Positions 9,501 to 19,286 of a DNA stretch of 64,000 bases are shown here, piece by piece. Made by a program: the position numbers and the translations under genes. Within the stretch, counting starts at the first letter, position 1. Each line of letters starts with the position of its first letter. Under the pieces are notes generated by a model. It was not told where the DNA came from. It did no database searches and saw nothing but the letters and a program-made list of their open reading frames with translations. Source of the stretch: Tubulanus polymorphus (Eukaryota > Nemertea > Palaeonemertea > Tubulaniformes > Tubulanidae); the NCBI RefSeq assembly GCF_964204645.1, contig NC_134029.1, positions 13,008,850 through 13,072,849 on the forward strand, in the 5' to 3' direction.

Positions 9501-11322
9501 ACTTAACAATATGACCGGTCACAAATTCATAATAAAAATCCGACCCGATTAACACCTGAACATTAATCTTGTCAGAATTTACAGTGTCCGCAAACTGCAG
9601 CGATTTAAATTCTGGAATATCTCTGAATGCAGTATTCACCGATATAGGCTGAGTAATTTCGGGTACTACCAATGCTTTTACAACTACACAGCTGTCATTG
9701 CAACGGACATTCAATGTAACCAAATCCAAATGATGTACACTACGTTTATCAGAACCAAAAACAGACATGCTTACTGTCTCTTTCCTAGTGATTGGAAGCC
9801 CTAAATCTTTGGCTAATTGAGACGTAATAAACGTCCGTTGCGCCCCATCGTCAAAAAGCAAATTAGCAATGATTGTTTTATCAGTACCGGAAACTTCCGT
9901 CACCGCAGTTTTTAACATAACAGTATCTAATAACTTAGCATTAGTGGTTACAGCTGTGGTTTCAAATTCTATCAAGGATATATTTTGGTTTGATTGGCAG
10001 GTTCCACCTTCAACCACTGAATTAGTTTGAGTTGCTGAATTAGATGCGATTAATCTTCTTTGCTTAACTCTACCCGGTTCACTAAAGCTCATGTCAGCCT
10101 GATTTCCGGTACCAGGCCCCATGCGGGATACGGCAAAACACAAACTACTGTGGTGTCGCTTTTTGCAAAACTTACATAAAACTTCCGACCGACAATTACT
10201 CACTCTATGCTTTCCAAGGCAATTAAAACATAAGCCTGCCTTTTGAACGATGTCCTTTCTCTTCCTAACGTCGGTAACATAAAAACAATCGGATGGCAAA
10301 TGAGATTTACAACAGTACACACAGTTTCGAGTAACATTCCTGACGGGTTTCGAATTAACAGATTGTTTTGAATTGATATTTAAATGCAACGATTGAATAG
10401 GCGCGTTCGTTTCTGGTGACATGCATGATTCCTTTAATTGAATTTGAACAAGTAAAGCTTCTATGAGCTCAGATAAACACCAATCCCTATCAGGTTTATT
10501 ATACATAATTGCCATAGACATTTTAACATCGTAAGGTAACTTGTCCAACATAGCTGGAACAAGCATCACGCCGTAGGATTCAGTAGAAATACCAATTGAA
10601 CCGAGATGTCGAATATACGTTTCAGAACTATCATAAAAACGCCTTAATGACGAAACTTCAGTTGTTGGCGGATTCAATTCAGTTAAAGCCTGCAAATATG
10701 CTTTTGACAAACGGTGCGTCTGACCAAAACGATTTTGTAATAATTCAACGGCACTATCATAGTTTTCTGAAGTCATAGGAAGACCATCAATACAACTTCT
10801 AGCGTCACCACTAATTTGACCGAGCAAATAACTATATTTCTCAATGTTAGAAAACGCTGAATTATTATGCACTGTTGATTCAAACAACCCCCAAAAGGTA
10901 GACCATTCAAGCAGATTCCCAGTAAACGTGGGCAATTTAAGCGTCGGAAGTGTGGATTTCCGAAATCCTTCAGTTCTAACTTTAGTAGCGGTTAACGTCG
11001 TATTCTTCAAATATTGTTCATAAAACAACTTACGATCAGTGGCATTCGAAATGCCCTCTTCTGCTTCATTCGAAACTTGCATGTAGACGCTGTCATCTTT
11101 CATCATCACCAACATTTCTTCATTTATGTCAGTCAGAAGCGTGATCTTGCTCTCGAGTCGCTGCACCAATCGTTCGAGTTTCGCAATGTCCGGCGCCTGA
11201 GTTGTTCTTGAATTGACCACCGAATCTGCGTCATTCAAAATCATCGTGACTTGTCCCCGCTGGGCTGTCCCCTTCCGCACAAGGCCTTTGTAGCCTTCGC
11301 TTTGTCGTCCGTCTTCCGCCAT
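6589..11322 (-). CDS. BEL/Pao Gag-Pol polyprotein, C-terminally truncated
   Basis: One intact frame of about 1577 codons from the likely ATG at 11322 (MAEDGRQSEGYKG); the frame is open further upstream, but that part is LTR and leader. In order: coiled-coil N-terminus; DUF1759-type Gag (about 110-330, LPKLKLPTF-like and WSTFWGLFES motifs); Cys-rich zinc knuckles (about 338-392, CVYCC, CFNCLGKH, CKFCKKRHH); an aspartic protease with DDGA (about 491); a reverse transcriptase with FDCS, LAADIEKAFLQIG and a catalytic box YMDN (about 898) in place of YVDD; RNase H (TFSDASK, about 1078); integrase with an H-H-C-C zinc site and D,D,E core (GVDYLGPL, SDNAST, GGFYERLV). It breaks off soon after the catalytic Glu: the last residues (SRDPRA) are read into the PLE junction. 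It retains every core enzyme but cannot make a full integrase. Confidence 0.92.
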   Translation of the reverse strand: MAEDGRQSEGYKGLVRKGTAQRGQVTMILNDADSVVNSRTTQAPDIAKLERLVQRLESKITLLTDINEEMLVMMKDDSVYMQVSNEAEEGISNATDRKLFYEQYLKNTTLTATKVRTEGFRKSTLPTLKLPTFTGNLLEWSTFWGLFESTVHNNSAFSNIEKYSYLLGQISGDARSCIDGLPMTSENYDSAVELLQNRFGQTHRLSKAYLQALTELNPPTTEVSSLRRFYDSSETYIRHLGSIGISTESYGVMLVPAMLDKLPYDVKMSMAIMYNKPDRDWCLSELIEALLVQIQLKESCMSPETNAPIQSLHLNINSKQSVNSKPVRNVTRNCVYCCKSHLPSDCFYVTDVRKRKDIVQKAGLCFNCLGKHRVSNCRSEVLCKFCKKRHHSSLCFAVSRMGPGTGNQADMSFSEPGRVKQRRLIASNSATQTNSVVEGGTCQSNQNISLIEFETTAVTTNAKLLDTVMLKTAVTEVSGTDKTIIANLLFDDGAQRTFITSQLAKDLGLPITRKETVSMSVFGSDKRSVHHLDLVTLNVRCNDSCVVVKALVVPEITQPISVNTAFRDIPEFKSLQFADTVNSDKINVQVLIGSDFYYEFVTGHIVKSSVGPVAISSKLGYLVCGPVGIFADRPVAVMSVLTSAGKTPESVGDFWSLENIGIMPNSSFDNDKEFVTYYCTNYIEKHDNTYYAKLPWRENHPVLPSDFDVIVNRTHSTIDRLRQSPEMLGKYSDIIVDQLSKNFIEKVSESELDNSNVKHYLAHHPVFKQSVTTPVRIVFDCSFSVGDNPSLNDCLNSGPSLFDEIIQILMRFRFGKIGLAADIEKAFLQIGLHPRDRDVTRFFWPKDPTDPNSPLEVYRFKRVLFGATCSPFILNSTVLFHLQNNLNSVTNDLIHNIYMDNVVSSVDYEEQALEYYSRSRDVLAEGHFNLRSWSSNCSLLREHARSDGVLEKSLTVDILGVTWDTESDCLSLKSRSINTLEPGTPITKRTVTRDMSKIYDPLGFFTPVTVKIKVFVQSLWKDSYDWDDPLPDVLCSRWREIAGDLSNLPEISLPRCYFAGRDQNAQLELHTFSDASKSAYGAVSYLKCGDECILISSKSRVAPNKETTIPRLELIAALIASRLTDYICTALKANAPNIDVYMYTDSQIVLSWLKSKKKLSEFIRNRVYEIRSLVESTRWYYCRSDENPADLLTRGVDCSKLRELYQFWFHGPDWLISNIRPEYLSMAIDDSEIHVMSTDSDADVFDAPLPFVDYNCFSSIVSLLRLSSLVFRFINNCRAGVTPRLHGRITAEEMHSAEYWWIKFIQDSEFPKVQGNKGSCLAIVNQLQLYIGNDNLIRCRGRLQNAPIIDSAMTPILLPKYHYLTRLIVYREHCYNFHSGVNSTIAKLREVYWIPQIRQLVKNILGKCVVCRKLSCKPYRLPDPPPLPISRITEVPCFHFTGVDYLGPLFVRSKSGDYVKTHTCLFTCAVSRAVHLELVSDLTTEQFILAFKRFVSRRSVPRQLISDNASTFTCANDILIRIFSAVEFSTYSSQQGIIWKFIPKRAPWHGGFYERLVSLFSNSLSFTFQSLSRDPRA

Positions 11323-11549
11323 CACGTACTGCCAGGCTCGAAGGCTCGAGGGACCAAAAACTCTGAACTCTGTAGAAAACTCTGCGACAGTCGGGCCCTT
11401 AAACGGGCGCACCAAAGACCAACAACACACACACGTATATCGCAGATACAAAAATGACATAGAATTTATTCCCAATACTGTATTTATATAAGGTACAAAT
11501 AATGTGAGTAATAAACCGTGAACTAACTCGACCATAAACCGTAACAACA
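6591..11549 (-). mobile_element. BEL/Pao LTR retrotransposon, lacking its 3' end
   Basis: Minus-strand element that starts TGTTGTTACGG at 11549, beside the GGAT duplication, as expected for a 5' LTR start. A TATATAAATA box and AATAAA occur within the first 110 bases. The gag-pol ORF follows. The end of the integrase, the 3' untranslated region and the 3' LTR are absent, because at about 6590 the sequence switches to a PLE fragment. LTR length cannot be measured with a single copy. Confidence 0.85.
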
Positions 11550-12440
11550 GGATATACAGATAAGCTTGCTTACAATATTCAACAATTGCAGATGATTCAG
11601 ATACTGAATACTTTTTCGTTGTAGATTTAGAAAAACCCTGAACATATTAAATTTAAATCTAGAAATCTAGCATACGGTCCCGAACATGTTTCTCATGAAG
11701 AACTATCAAATTATCAAAAAAGAATTAAACCTGAAAATCATATTCATACAGAAAAGTTAATGGTGGCTCAGGAAGATAAATATAATTATGTAGTTTTATT
11801 TGCAACAAGGAATGATATTTAAAAAAGTACATAGATATATTTCATTCAGTCAATCTAAATGGTTAGAAAAATATATAGATTTTAACACCAAACAGAGAAC
11901 TAAAGCTAAAATATGATTTTGAGAAAGATTTCTTCAAGTTAATGAATAATGCATTCTATGGAAAGAATTGTGAGGATATTAGAAATAGAAATGATATTGA
12001 GTAAATGAGCAATGTTAAAAGGATAAGGCATTTGCGATCGTATCCTAAAGATCATAGGCAACATAATATTTGATGAAAGTTTAGCTGCAGTTAAAAAGAG
12101 AAGAAAATCAATGAAGTTCAATAAACCTATTTATGTTGGAGCATGAGTTTTAGAAATATCAAAATTACTGATGTATGAATTTTATTATAATGTTTTGCAA
12201 CAACTTTTTGGAGAAAAACATGTAGAAATCTTATATTTTGATACCGACAGTTACATATTAAAGATGAAATCTAATAATCTAATAAATGATTTGAAAATAT
12301 TAAAACATCATTTTGATTTCAGTAGCTATCCTAAAAATCATGAATTATTTAGTAATGATAATAAAAAAGGTAAATTGATGAAAATCTGTATAATAATTGT
12401 AGGTAGAACAACCACAAACTATGATGAGTACAAATAGTAT
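11550..12440 (+). pseudogene. protein-primed DNA polymerase B, 3' part (copy A)
   Basis: Continuation of the PolB interrupted at 5700. It contains a block reading DDSDTEYFFVVDLE near 11600, a KLMNNAFYGK palm motif B (11935-11965), GASVLEISKLLMYEFYYNVL-type sequence near 12150, and palm motif C YFDTDS (12234-12251) intact. Several stops and frameshifts are present, and the C-terminal part (LGGEE-EFIGITSNMY region of copy B) is lost after about 12400. It is followed closely by an HNH nuclease gene that copy B lacks. Confidence 0.8.
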
Positions 12441-12473
12441 AATAAATAGTAATAGTTATAAATATATATGAAA

Positions 12474-13085
12474 TATGTGTTCTAAATGTGAATTAAGTAA
12501 ATCATTAACATAATTTTATAAAGGTTAGATTAGCAAAGATGGCAAGCAATGCTATTGTAAAAATTGCAAAAAGTACACAATAAACAATATCGAAAAGATG
12601 ATATAAAGTATTTTAAAGATTATCAAAAACAATATCAAGAAGATAATAGAGAATATATTAAAGTGCATGAAAGGTATAAAACAGATTTTAATTTCAGAAT
12701 AAAAAGATATTTAAGTTCTAATATAACAAATTCATTCAGTTAAGATAAACACTCAGTTACACTATCTAATGTACTAGGGTGTTCAGATGAATTCCTAACA
12801 AAATGGATTATATATCAGTTCGATGATAAAATGAATGAAAAAAACTATGGAGATTATTTTCATATCGACCATGTGTTACCGGTATCGAAATTTAATTTGA
12901 GTGATGAATATAATAAGAAATTGATATGGAATTGGGAGAACCTGAGACCACTCGAAAAGAAAGAAAATATGATTAAGTCTAACAAACTGAATTTACAATT
13001 ATATATAGATCAGTTAGATAAAGCAACGAAATTTGTTGAGCATCGGAATAGTGACCCACAGAATGAACCGTATACTGAGACTTAA
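12474..13085 (+). pseudogene. HNH endonuclease, near-complete but with stop and frameshift
   Basis: Reading from ATG 12474: an N-terminal zinc ribbon made of CSKC (12477-12488) and CYCKNC, interrupted by one TAA and one frameshift; a Lys/Tyr/Asp-rich helical linker (about 12580-12740); a LSNVLGCSDEFLTKWI segment; then the HNH core YGDYFHIDHVLPVSKF with His-Ile-Asp-His at 12861-12872; NWENLRPLEKKEN with the central Asn; and SNKL. The layout matches HNH nucleases common in large DNA viruses and as free-standing homing-type genes. The stretch 12831-13085 is undamaged. It directly follows the PolB remnant of copy A and has no counterpart in the 52.9-63 kb copy. A role as element cargo or homing gene is inference. 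Confidence 0.75.
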
Positions 13086-13806
13086 TTACTCGAGTAGAAT
13101 AACAGCAAAGCCCGATCTACTTAAAATTGTCTGTATATTCAAACATCTGTTGCATATTTGCGCGCATTGAGTTTTATAGAATTAATCAATTTGATTAATG
13201 TTCGAACATATGTTGCCATAGAATAATTGTGAATAGCTGGCAGTTCTGTATAAGCACACATACACGCGCGCATATATTTCTCTATTTTATACAATTCGGA
13301 GTTTCACATTGTGAGGTAAATGTAAGTACCGTTTTGTAGTTATTAAGAAATCGGGAAAGGGGTTACTTACTAGAAACCTTTAAATAATTCATATTTGTCA
13401 ACTACAACTTCTGTTTAACGTTAGATAAATTTCTCTTTTAGGTAACAAGAAAGTTAAGTGGGATCAGAAATGGATGTTTTACGTCTAAAGAGACTGTAGT
13501 TGTTTTGTTACACTGTATAGATTTTCAATGTATGATATTTGCCGGAATTGCAGTTGCGCATACATTCGTCGTTCGGTCGTTGTTAATAGTAACAGCAACA
13601 GCTATTTTATTATAGTTTATTGATTTCAACATTCGAGCATAACTTACCGGGCTTCGCATGAACGGCTTGGAATGTTCGATCGATACAGTTTGCAGAATAA
13701 ATACACGTGTTTATTATATCAACTGGTGTCTTTCGTTATATTAATTTTCAGTTTGAGGATTTAATATCAATGAAATGCCTTATCTGCACAATTTTACATT
13801 GCTCCG
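13086..13806. other. unassigned stretch
   Basis: No coding sequence or repeat recognised. It separates the HNH gene from the integrase-side terminal region of the Polinton-like element, so it may be foreign or degraded element sequence. Confidence 0.4.
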
Positions 13807-14071
13807 CATAGATAAACAAAAGTAGTCAGCTATTAGATTCCTAATTTAATAGAAAGTATCAAAAATTACATACTTTCAACTAGCTATTATTTTTTAATAT
13901 ATTTTTATTCGAATCTAATATTTCTATTGTTAACTAGAATACTTTAAACCTCAAATAGATTCGAATAACAAAACAATAACTTCAGATGGATATTTAAATC
14001 TAATACCACTTACTTATACTAGAATACTTTAACTAAAATATTATAACATATATTTTTTTTTCTTATAATAA
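13807..14071 (+). repeat. terminal/leader region of Polinton-like element, integrase side
   Basis: Diverged match to the reverse complement of 62821-63142: both begin with ATAGAT(A)AACAAAAGTAGT-like sequence, continue through AATTACAT..TCAACTAGCTA and an ACAATAACTTC block, and lead into the start of gene E. Shared start points in two copies suggest the element end lies near 13807 and 63142. No matching inverted repeat was found at the PolB end. Confidence 0.55.
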
Positions 14072-14616
14072 ATATCTAAGAAATCAAAGGATAATGTTAC
14101 TATAGAAAAGACATTAAATGAATTGGGCATTACTATAATAAAGATACAGTTGTAACTAATTGTACTCAAGTTAATAATGATATTGTTTACGAGTACTGTT
14201 ATCATGTAAGCACCAACTTGAGTTATTAATTGCTAGTAATTCTTAAGTAAAATTATAACATATGAAGAACTACATGCTATGAAACCAGATAAAGTAATCA
14301 AATATTTTTAAATATATGAAGAAGCAAGGTAAGCTTGAATAAATGATTCTATTAGTGATGGAATAGTAAAATGTAACTCTATGAAAAGTTATGTAATCGA
14401 GTAATACCTAGTGATTTAAAAAATGATTACTTAGTTATGACAGAATTACAAAAATGGGTCGGGTACGCATCATTCCAATTAGGTGGAAATATGACATTAA
14501 TTTCTACCGGAAATATAACATTTTCTAACATTAAACCTATAGAATATAAAGATAATAATAAATCAGATAATAATGAAACAGAACAAAAATTAACTAAAAT
14601 TTATGATGATGAGTGA
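14072..14616 (+). pseudogene. Polinton-like gene E (unknown, start lost)
   Basis: Homologue of the gene at 62460-62820. The start codon has become ATA (14072-14074; the other copy has ATG), followed by SKKSKDNVTIEKTLNELGIT. Several stops and shifts follow; later readable blocks include YEELHAMKPDKVIKYF and WVGYASFQLGGNMTLISTGN, the latter missing from the 62-kb copy. It ends with TGA 14614-14616, overlapping the start of gene D. Function unknown; no membrane segment seen. Confidence 0.6.
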
Positions 14617-14955
14617 TGATGCTATTAAGAAAAAGCCTAGATCAGAAAAACAAATTGCAAGGGCAAAAGGATTAGGTAAAAGATCTGCAGAATTAAAAGG
14701 ATTAAGAAAAAGAAAATAAATGATATAAATGAATCACAGAAATTATCTGATATTAATTAAGATAATGATCTATTTAAGTCTTCTAATACTGGAAGAAATA
14801 ATTATATTACAATCGGATTAATCACAGTGTTTATATTCTCTGGGGTAATATATAAATATAAATTCAAATTTAATAATGATGATAATGATGATAAACCTAT
14901 TATGCCAGAAAATAAATCAAATGATAAAATTATTGAAATAAATCTAAATTATTGA
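14609..14955 (+). pseudogene. Polinton-like gene D: basic, single-TM small protein
   Basis: ATG at 14609 inside the overlap ATGAGTGA. The N-terminus is basic (KKKPRSEKQIARAKGLGKRS, with RKRK after it); then stops at about 14718 and 14758; then NNYITIGLITVFIFSGVIYKY, a single membrane segment, and an Asp/Asn-rich tail. The copy at 62050-62421 has the same plan. A small basic membrane protein is common in virion-type elements; its role here is unknown. The integrase gene starts about 20 bp downstream. Confidence 0.6.
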
Positions 14956-14972
14956 TTATGGATTAAAATATG

Positions 14973-15960
14973 ATGAAAAAAGAACAATATTTAAGAGATT
15001 TATATTATAATCCTGAAAGTGAAGTATCATATTCTAGTGTGAAAGAATTTTGGGATAAAATTTAATCTGATGAAGAAAAATAAAATATAGTGAATTTAAA
15101 TAATGGTTACAAGTGTAACCGGCTGGTTGTTGTATCGGCAGGCTGGCTGGGGAACTATCATTTACACCAGCGGTACAGGATTCCATCCATCAGGAACAAC
15201 AAGGCATTTAAACCTTATATGTACAATCTTTATTGCATCCCGGAATGAGAATGATTATCATAACTTTACATAGTCTTTGTATACAGAATCATGAGTATGA
15301 TGTGAGAACTAGGTGTCAGACAAGTTGTAGACATCAGGACTCACAAACTAACACGTAGTGACATGTAGTGAGACGTAAATCAATTAATGAGGAGCACTGA
15401 CTAGAGCTAATCACTTTGAATACATATTGAGTAGTCTGACATGTTAATTACGATAAAGTACATATTGATACTATATTCATAAGTTATATTACATTATTGA
15501 TACTATTATTATCATTATTAAGCATTTCACATAGTAAGAGATATGAAATATTATGAACCATTCGTTATGAAATTGTAGATATATATGACTATATAGAATA
15601 TGCAACTTATATCAGGGTGACACAAGAACAGCCTACATATTAAATACATAGAAAAATGGAAAAAAACTTTTTAACATGAAAAGTTATGGTATCTTATATT
15701 GACCAACAGTGGCAGATTTAATTGATATGAAGAACTTAGAAGAATATAACAAAGGATATTTTTGGATATTAAATGTTATAGATATATTCAATGTATGGAG
15801 TGTACCAATCAAAAATAAAACAGGTATAGAAGTTACTGATGCGTTCAAATCAATATTTAAAGAAGCTATTCCAGGTAAGATACAATTTGATGAAGGTAAA
15901 GAGTTTCAAAATAAACATTTACAAAAATTATTTTCTGATAACGATAATAAAAATAATTAA
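14973..15960 (+). pseudogene. Polinton-like retroviral-type integrase, N-terminal half (copy A)
   Basis: Starts MKKEQYLRDLYYNPES, matches the gene at 60835-62046, and is split by a solo LTR at 15114-15622. After the LTR it reads QPTY..IH and the core QWQADLIDMKNLEEYNKG with the first catalytic Asp, NVIDIF, then IQFDEGKEFQNKH with the second catalytic Asp. The frame is open over 15709-15960 except for a short deletion replacing residues after DIF. The third catalytic residue and the C-terminal chromo-like domain are gone: sequence dissolves after 15960. In the family this rve integrase inserts the element with a 6-bp duplication. Confidence 0.8.
15114..15622. mobile_element. solo LTR inserted in the integrase gene
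   Basis: A 509-bp block absent from the homologous integrase at 61-62 kb. It starts TGTAACC and ends GGTGACA (TG...CA with matching short inverted ends) and is bounded by the direct repeat CAAG at 15110-15113 and 15623-15626. Integrase codons W-L-Q and Q-P-T-Y resume across it. This is the structure of a solo LTR left by recombination of an LTR retrotransposon; the family cannot be told without internal sequence. Confidence 0.8.
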
Positions 15961-16739
15961 TAAAGATAATTGAAAACGGTAAAAAGTATATATGACTACA
16001 TATAGATGTCTATTGATCCTGAAAACTCAAAAAATGTAAATTAGAATTTGTAAGAATTACGAACTTTTGAATGAGATGAGCAATAATTCAAGTTGAATTA
16101 TCGGGAAGACGATATCAATGTTAATAACTTCACCAGCGCGCATTGTTACATTAACTTTATGATTGAGTTATATAATGAAAAAATTAATTATCAGCTGAGT
16201 TCATCGATATTTTCACTTTGTTTCTATGTTTATACAATCCAGAGATATGAACGAAATAAAAAAGAATTGAACGGGGAAAGAATAGGGACGAACAATTCAA
16301 CAATGTGGACCCGGCCGGTACCCAAAAAATGACACCTGGAAACTGTAAAAAGGCATATTATTGACATATTTGATCATATGGGCACCGGAGTAATCACCCC
16401 TAAGATAACTTAAGACATTTGAAATGATTGAAGAATAGAATAACTGTTCTAATCCCTTCGTTAGTTTGGGTTTTTCCCTTGGTAAAAATCCCCAATTCTT
16501 CAAAGTAGGTAAAAATCCCCCTTCTTCTGAATGTAGTGGAAGTATATACAATCTTAAGGTCAATTAATTCATATTATTGATACATATGTCTAATGTATTC
16601 ATATATTATACTGTGGAACACCATAAGGATATCATGAGCATACAAACTATAGTATAAACTATTTGAATTGAAACATACTACAAATTAACAGTTCATTAAT
16701 ACTAAAACTAGTACCGTTGTTATTAGTACGCAGTTATTT

Positions 16740-17045
16740 ATCGCAGTTAATGAAAGGGTTCGTCGCACATTTCAAAACTATTTCAAATTGAAAGTTCATT
16801 ATTGCTTATAATTCATGGCATCGCACAGCTCAAATATACCAAAAGTTAACAAGAGTTCACAGTTCAAAAATATTCCAGTTCGTATAAAATAAAAGTTCAT
16901 TATTCTCATCAATTCTTACAATTTATTTTATTCTAAGAGTTTACTTAACAATTTATCCCAACGAAAGATTTCATTGCGCAGTTCAAACACATTTCAGTCT
17001 CATTGCAAATGAAAATTTCAAATCATTGAAAATTTCAAATATAAA
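16740..17045 (+). repeat. interspersed repeat, copy 1
   Basis: Diverged direct copy of about 22300-22640. Shared blocks include TTCAAATTGAAAGTTCATTA, GCATCGCACAGCTCAAATATACC, and ACGAAAGATTTCATTGC followed by a CATTGCAAATGAA block. The two copies bracket the tandem PLE at about the same distance. Confidence 0.65.
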
Positions 17046-17162
17046 TATTGTTGTAAAACGTTTAATCTAATTCTAATAATATTGTTTGATCGAAAAGTGA
17101 ACTTTTACCAACATTCATGGTAAGGTATGGACGATTAAACATTGTGCATTTAACGGTGAACC

Positions 17163-17258
17163 GAAAAAATCGCCAAGGAAAAATGGCCAGAACAAAATGG
17201 CCAAGGTATTTGCCTAGGAAAAAATGGCCAAGGAAAAAATGGCCACGGAAAAAAACCA
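17163..17258. repeat. short tandem repeat, AAAAATGGCCAAGG-type
   Basis: Four to five imperfect copies of a 15-19 bp unit with the core AAAAATGGCCA. Confidence 0.75.
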
Positions 17259-17650
17259 AGAAAGATTAAATAGAAAACTAACCATCATTTCATTGACTAA
17301 AAAGATATCAAATCCATTGATGTTTTGACATGACACTTTTTGAGATTATTAGACCTATTCCTGGATTAGTTTAGGTAAATTTATGATGAGCATATCTCAT
17401 TTCGATGTTATCAGACACTACACCAGTTTGCTATGTAAATTACCACACAATTTTGCATTAAACATGGCCAGTATGTACCATCAAAGACCATATCCCCAGA
17501 TGAATGGAATACAAAGGAAACAAATGGCAATTAAGCGCACTCATTAGACTGATAGCCTGACCTAGGCCTGACCAGGGAAGTGTGATGAGATCCTGGCCTG
17601 ACTAACAAGTATACCGAGCAATTTAGATAAGCGGCTATTGAGAGGTGGAA

Positions 17651-18832
17651 ACTCTTGATTTCTTAAAACGCAGATTACCATCACTTAACATTAACTTCGG
17701 CATTCCTACGGATTGTATCATCGACCTTATCTCTATTTGTACGACGGACTCCTTTTTTGAATTCAACAATTGTTTTTACGAGCAGACATTCGGTATCGCT
17801 ATGGGAAATCCTCTAAGTCCTATTCTAGCTAATTTATTCCTAGAACATGTTGAATCTGAAATATTGCCTCTTTACACTGATATTCACCCTAAAATCTGGC
17901 TCAGATATGTTGACGATGTTCTGGCTTTGGTTCCCTTTGACTTCAATGTTGATAACTTTCTTATATATTTAAACTCCCTTTACCCGTCTCTGGCTTTTAC
18001 GTATGAATGGGAATCTAATAGTAAAATACCTTTTCTGGATGTTTTGATTTTTAACTGTGGATCCTTTTTGAAATTCGCGGTTTATAGGAAACCTACCAAC
18101 GCTGAATCCTACCTCCATTACTTCTCTTTTACTTCTCCGGATATTAAACTCGGTTTAGCTCAAGGATTATTTCTTCGCGCTTTGAGAATTTGCGACCCCT
18201 CATTTCTACCCGATGAAATTCACCATATTAACCAATCTCTCAAAAAACTTGCCTACCCCGATTTCCTATTGAAAAAAGCTCTACTTAAAGCTCGTACTAC
18301 GCATTTTAGAAATAACAACCTTAGAACTCCTACGTTGGCTACCGATAAACAGCCTATCATTGTACCGTATGTACCTTTCCTCGAGAATTCTAAAGTTTCT
18401 CTTCGGTCACTAAATAAACAACTCATCTTTAAATACAATAATAAACTTAGTAACATATTGATTAACAACAAACCGAAAACCGAATCCCTAAACTGTGGAA
18501 TTTATAAAATACCTTGTAAAGTTTGCGACAAAGTATATATAGGAGAAACAGGTCGGAATCTTAATCAACGCATAAAAGAGCATAAATTAGATGTAAAAAA
18601 GTTTAAACCTGAAAGCGATGTTGCTAGTCATGTTTTTCAGACTTCACACAATTTTGATTTTGCTAATGCTGAATTAGTTTACCCTTGCAGCGATAAAACT
18701 AGAAGACATATTTTGGAATCTGCATTAATTATTGAAAATTCGAACAACGTTGTAAACCTTAACAATGGTTTTTCACCCCATAATAAACTTATATCAAAAT
18801 TCCTCTGTAAACTGGTTAAACTCAACACTTGA
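17651..18832 (+). CDS. PLE RT (palm) plus GIY-YIG, truncated upstream unit
   Basis: An open frame of about 394 codons entering from the target duplication at 17651 and ending at TGA about 18830. It begins inside the RT (TLDFLKRRL), includes GIAMGNPLSPILANLF, the catalytic WLRYVDDVLAL, YRKPTNAESYLHYF and the whole GIY-YIG domain. Compared with the downstream unit it has K for N and D for G at the two positions just after KLDVK (bases 18601 and 18618-18619). It lacks the N-terminal half of the RT, so it should be inactive; it serves as the left pseudo-LTR of the tandem. Confidence 0.88.
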   Translation, partial: TLDFLKRRLPSLNINFGIPTDCIIDLISICTTDSFFEFNNCFYEQTFGIAMGNPLSPILANLFLEHVESEILPLYTDIHPKIWLRYVDDVLALVPFDFNVDNFLIYLNSLYPSLAFTYEWESNSKIPFLDVLIFNCGSFLKFAVYRKPTNAESYLHYFSFTSPDIKLGLAQGLFLRALRICDPSFLPDEIHHINQSLKKLAYPDFLLKKALLKARTTHFRNNNLRTPTLATDKQPIIVPYVPFLENSKVSLRSLNKQLIFKYNNKLSNILINNKPKTESLNCGIYKIPCKVCDKVYIGETGRNLNQRIKEHKLDVKKFKPESDVASHVFQTSHNFDFANAELVYPCSDKTRRHILESALIIENSNNVVNLNNGFSPHNKLISKFLCKLVKLNT

Positions 18833-19142
18833 TTTCCCCTTTGATTATTTGTTATTTGTTCTCTCATCAATTTCGTCTCTGACTTAACTTGTATTCACCT
18901 TTCTTTTAATTTAAGTGCCCCCTAGTTTGTCTTTCTTTTTACTACTGACTTTAAGTTTCATTTATATTTATACTCACTATTGTTGTTTATAATCACCCCT
19001 TAGTTTGCTTCCCTTTAATCTATTTTAGCGTGTAACTGTTTCTACGTTAATTTTCCTTTAGTTTGTATCATCTCTGATTACTTGAATTAGTCTCTTTGTC
19101 CCTGGATTGTATATATATCTCATAATTTCTGTAGTATCTCAT

Positions 19143-19188
19143 TATTCCTGAAGATGACTATTAGGATATAGTCGAAACGTTGAATAAA
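19143..19188 (+). ncRNA. hammerhead-ribozyme-like motif, upstream PLE unit
   Basis: TTATTC, CTGAAGA core, stem II GACTAT/ATAGTC, GAAA, CGTT, then GAATAA. The outer TTATTC/GAATAA pair makes a perfect 6-bp stem I; stem II is 6 bp; stem III is minimal. This fits the hammerhead consensus CUGANGA...GAAA. Located in the 3' region of the unit, about 90 bp before the junction with the next unit. Confidence 0.6.
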
Positions 19189-19286
19189 CTACTATCTCGA
19201 AGTTTCATTTTCGGACTTTTTATTATCATTGTGGGATTCTCTCCTCATCGCGTCAACACGGATATTGTGTTTTACCTATCGTGATC

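Larger units (their letters stand above)
5697..11553. repeat. GGAT duplication flanking a chimeric PLE/BEL insertion
   Basis: GGAT ends the left PolB flank (5697-5700) and begins the right PolB flank (11550-11553). Removing 5701-11553 restores an open PolB reading through the junction, so no host bases were lost. This behaves as a 4-bp target-site duplication around everything in between. Confidence 0.7.
15961..17638. other. non-coding stretch with interspersed repeats
   Basis: No gene supported. Contains degraded sequence after the integrase, one arm of the 16.74/22.3-kb direct repeat, and a short GGCCAAGG tandem repeat (both listed). Confidence 0.5.
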
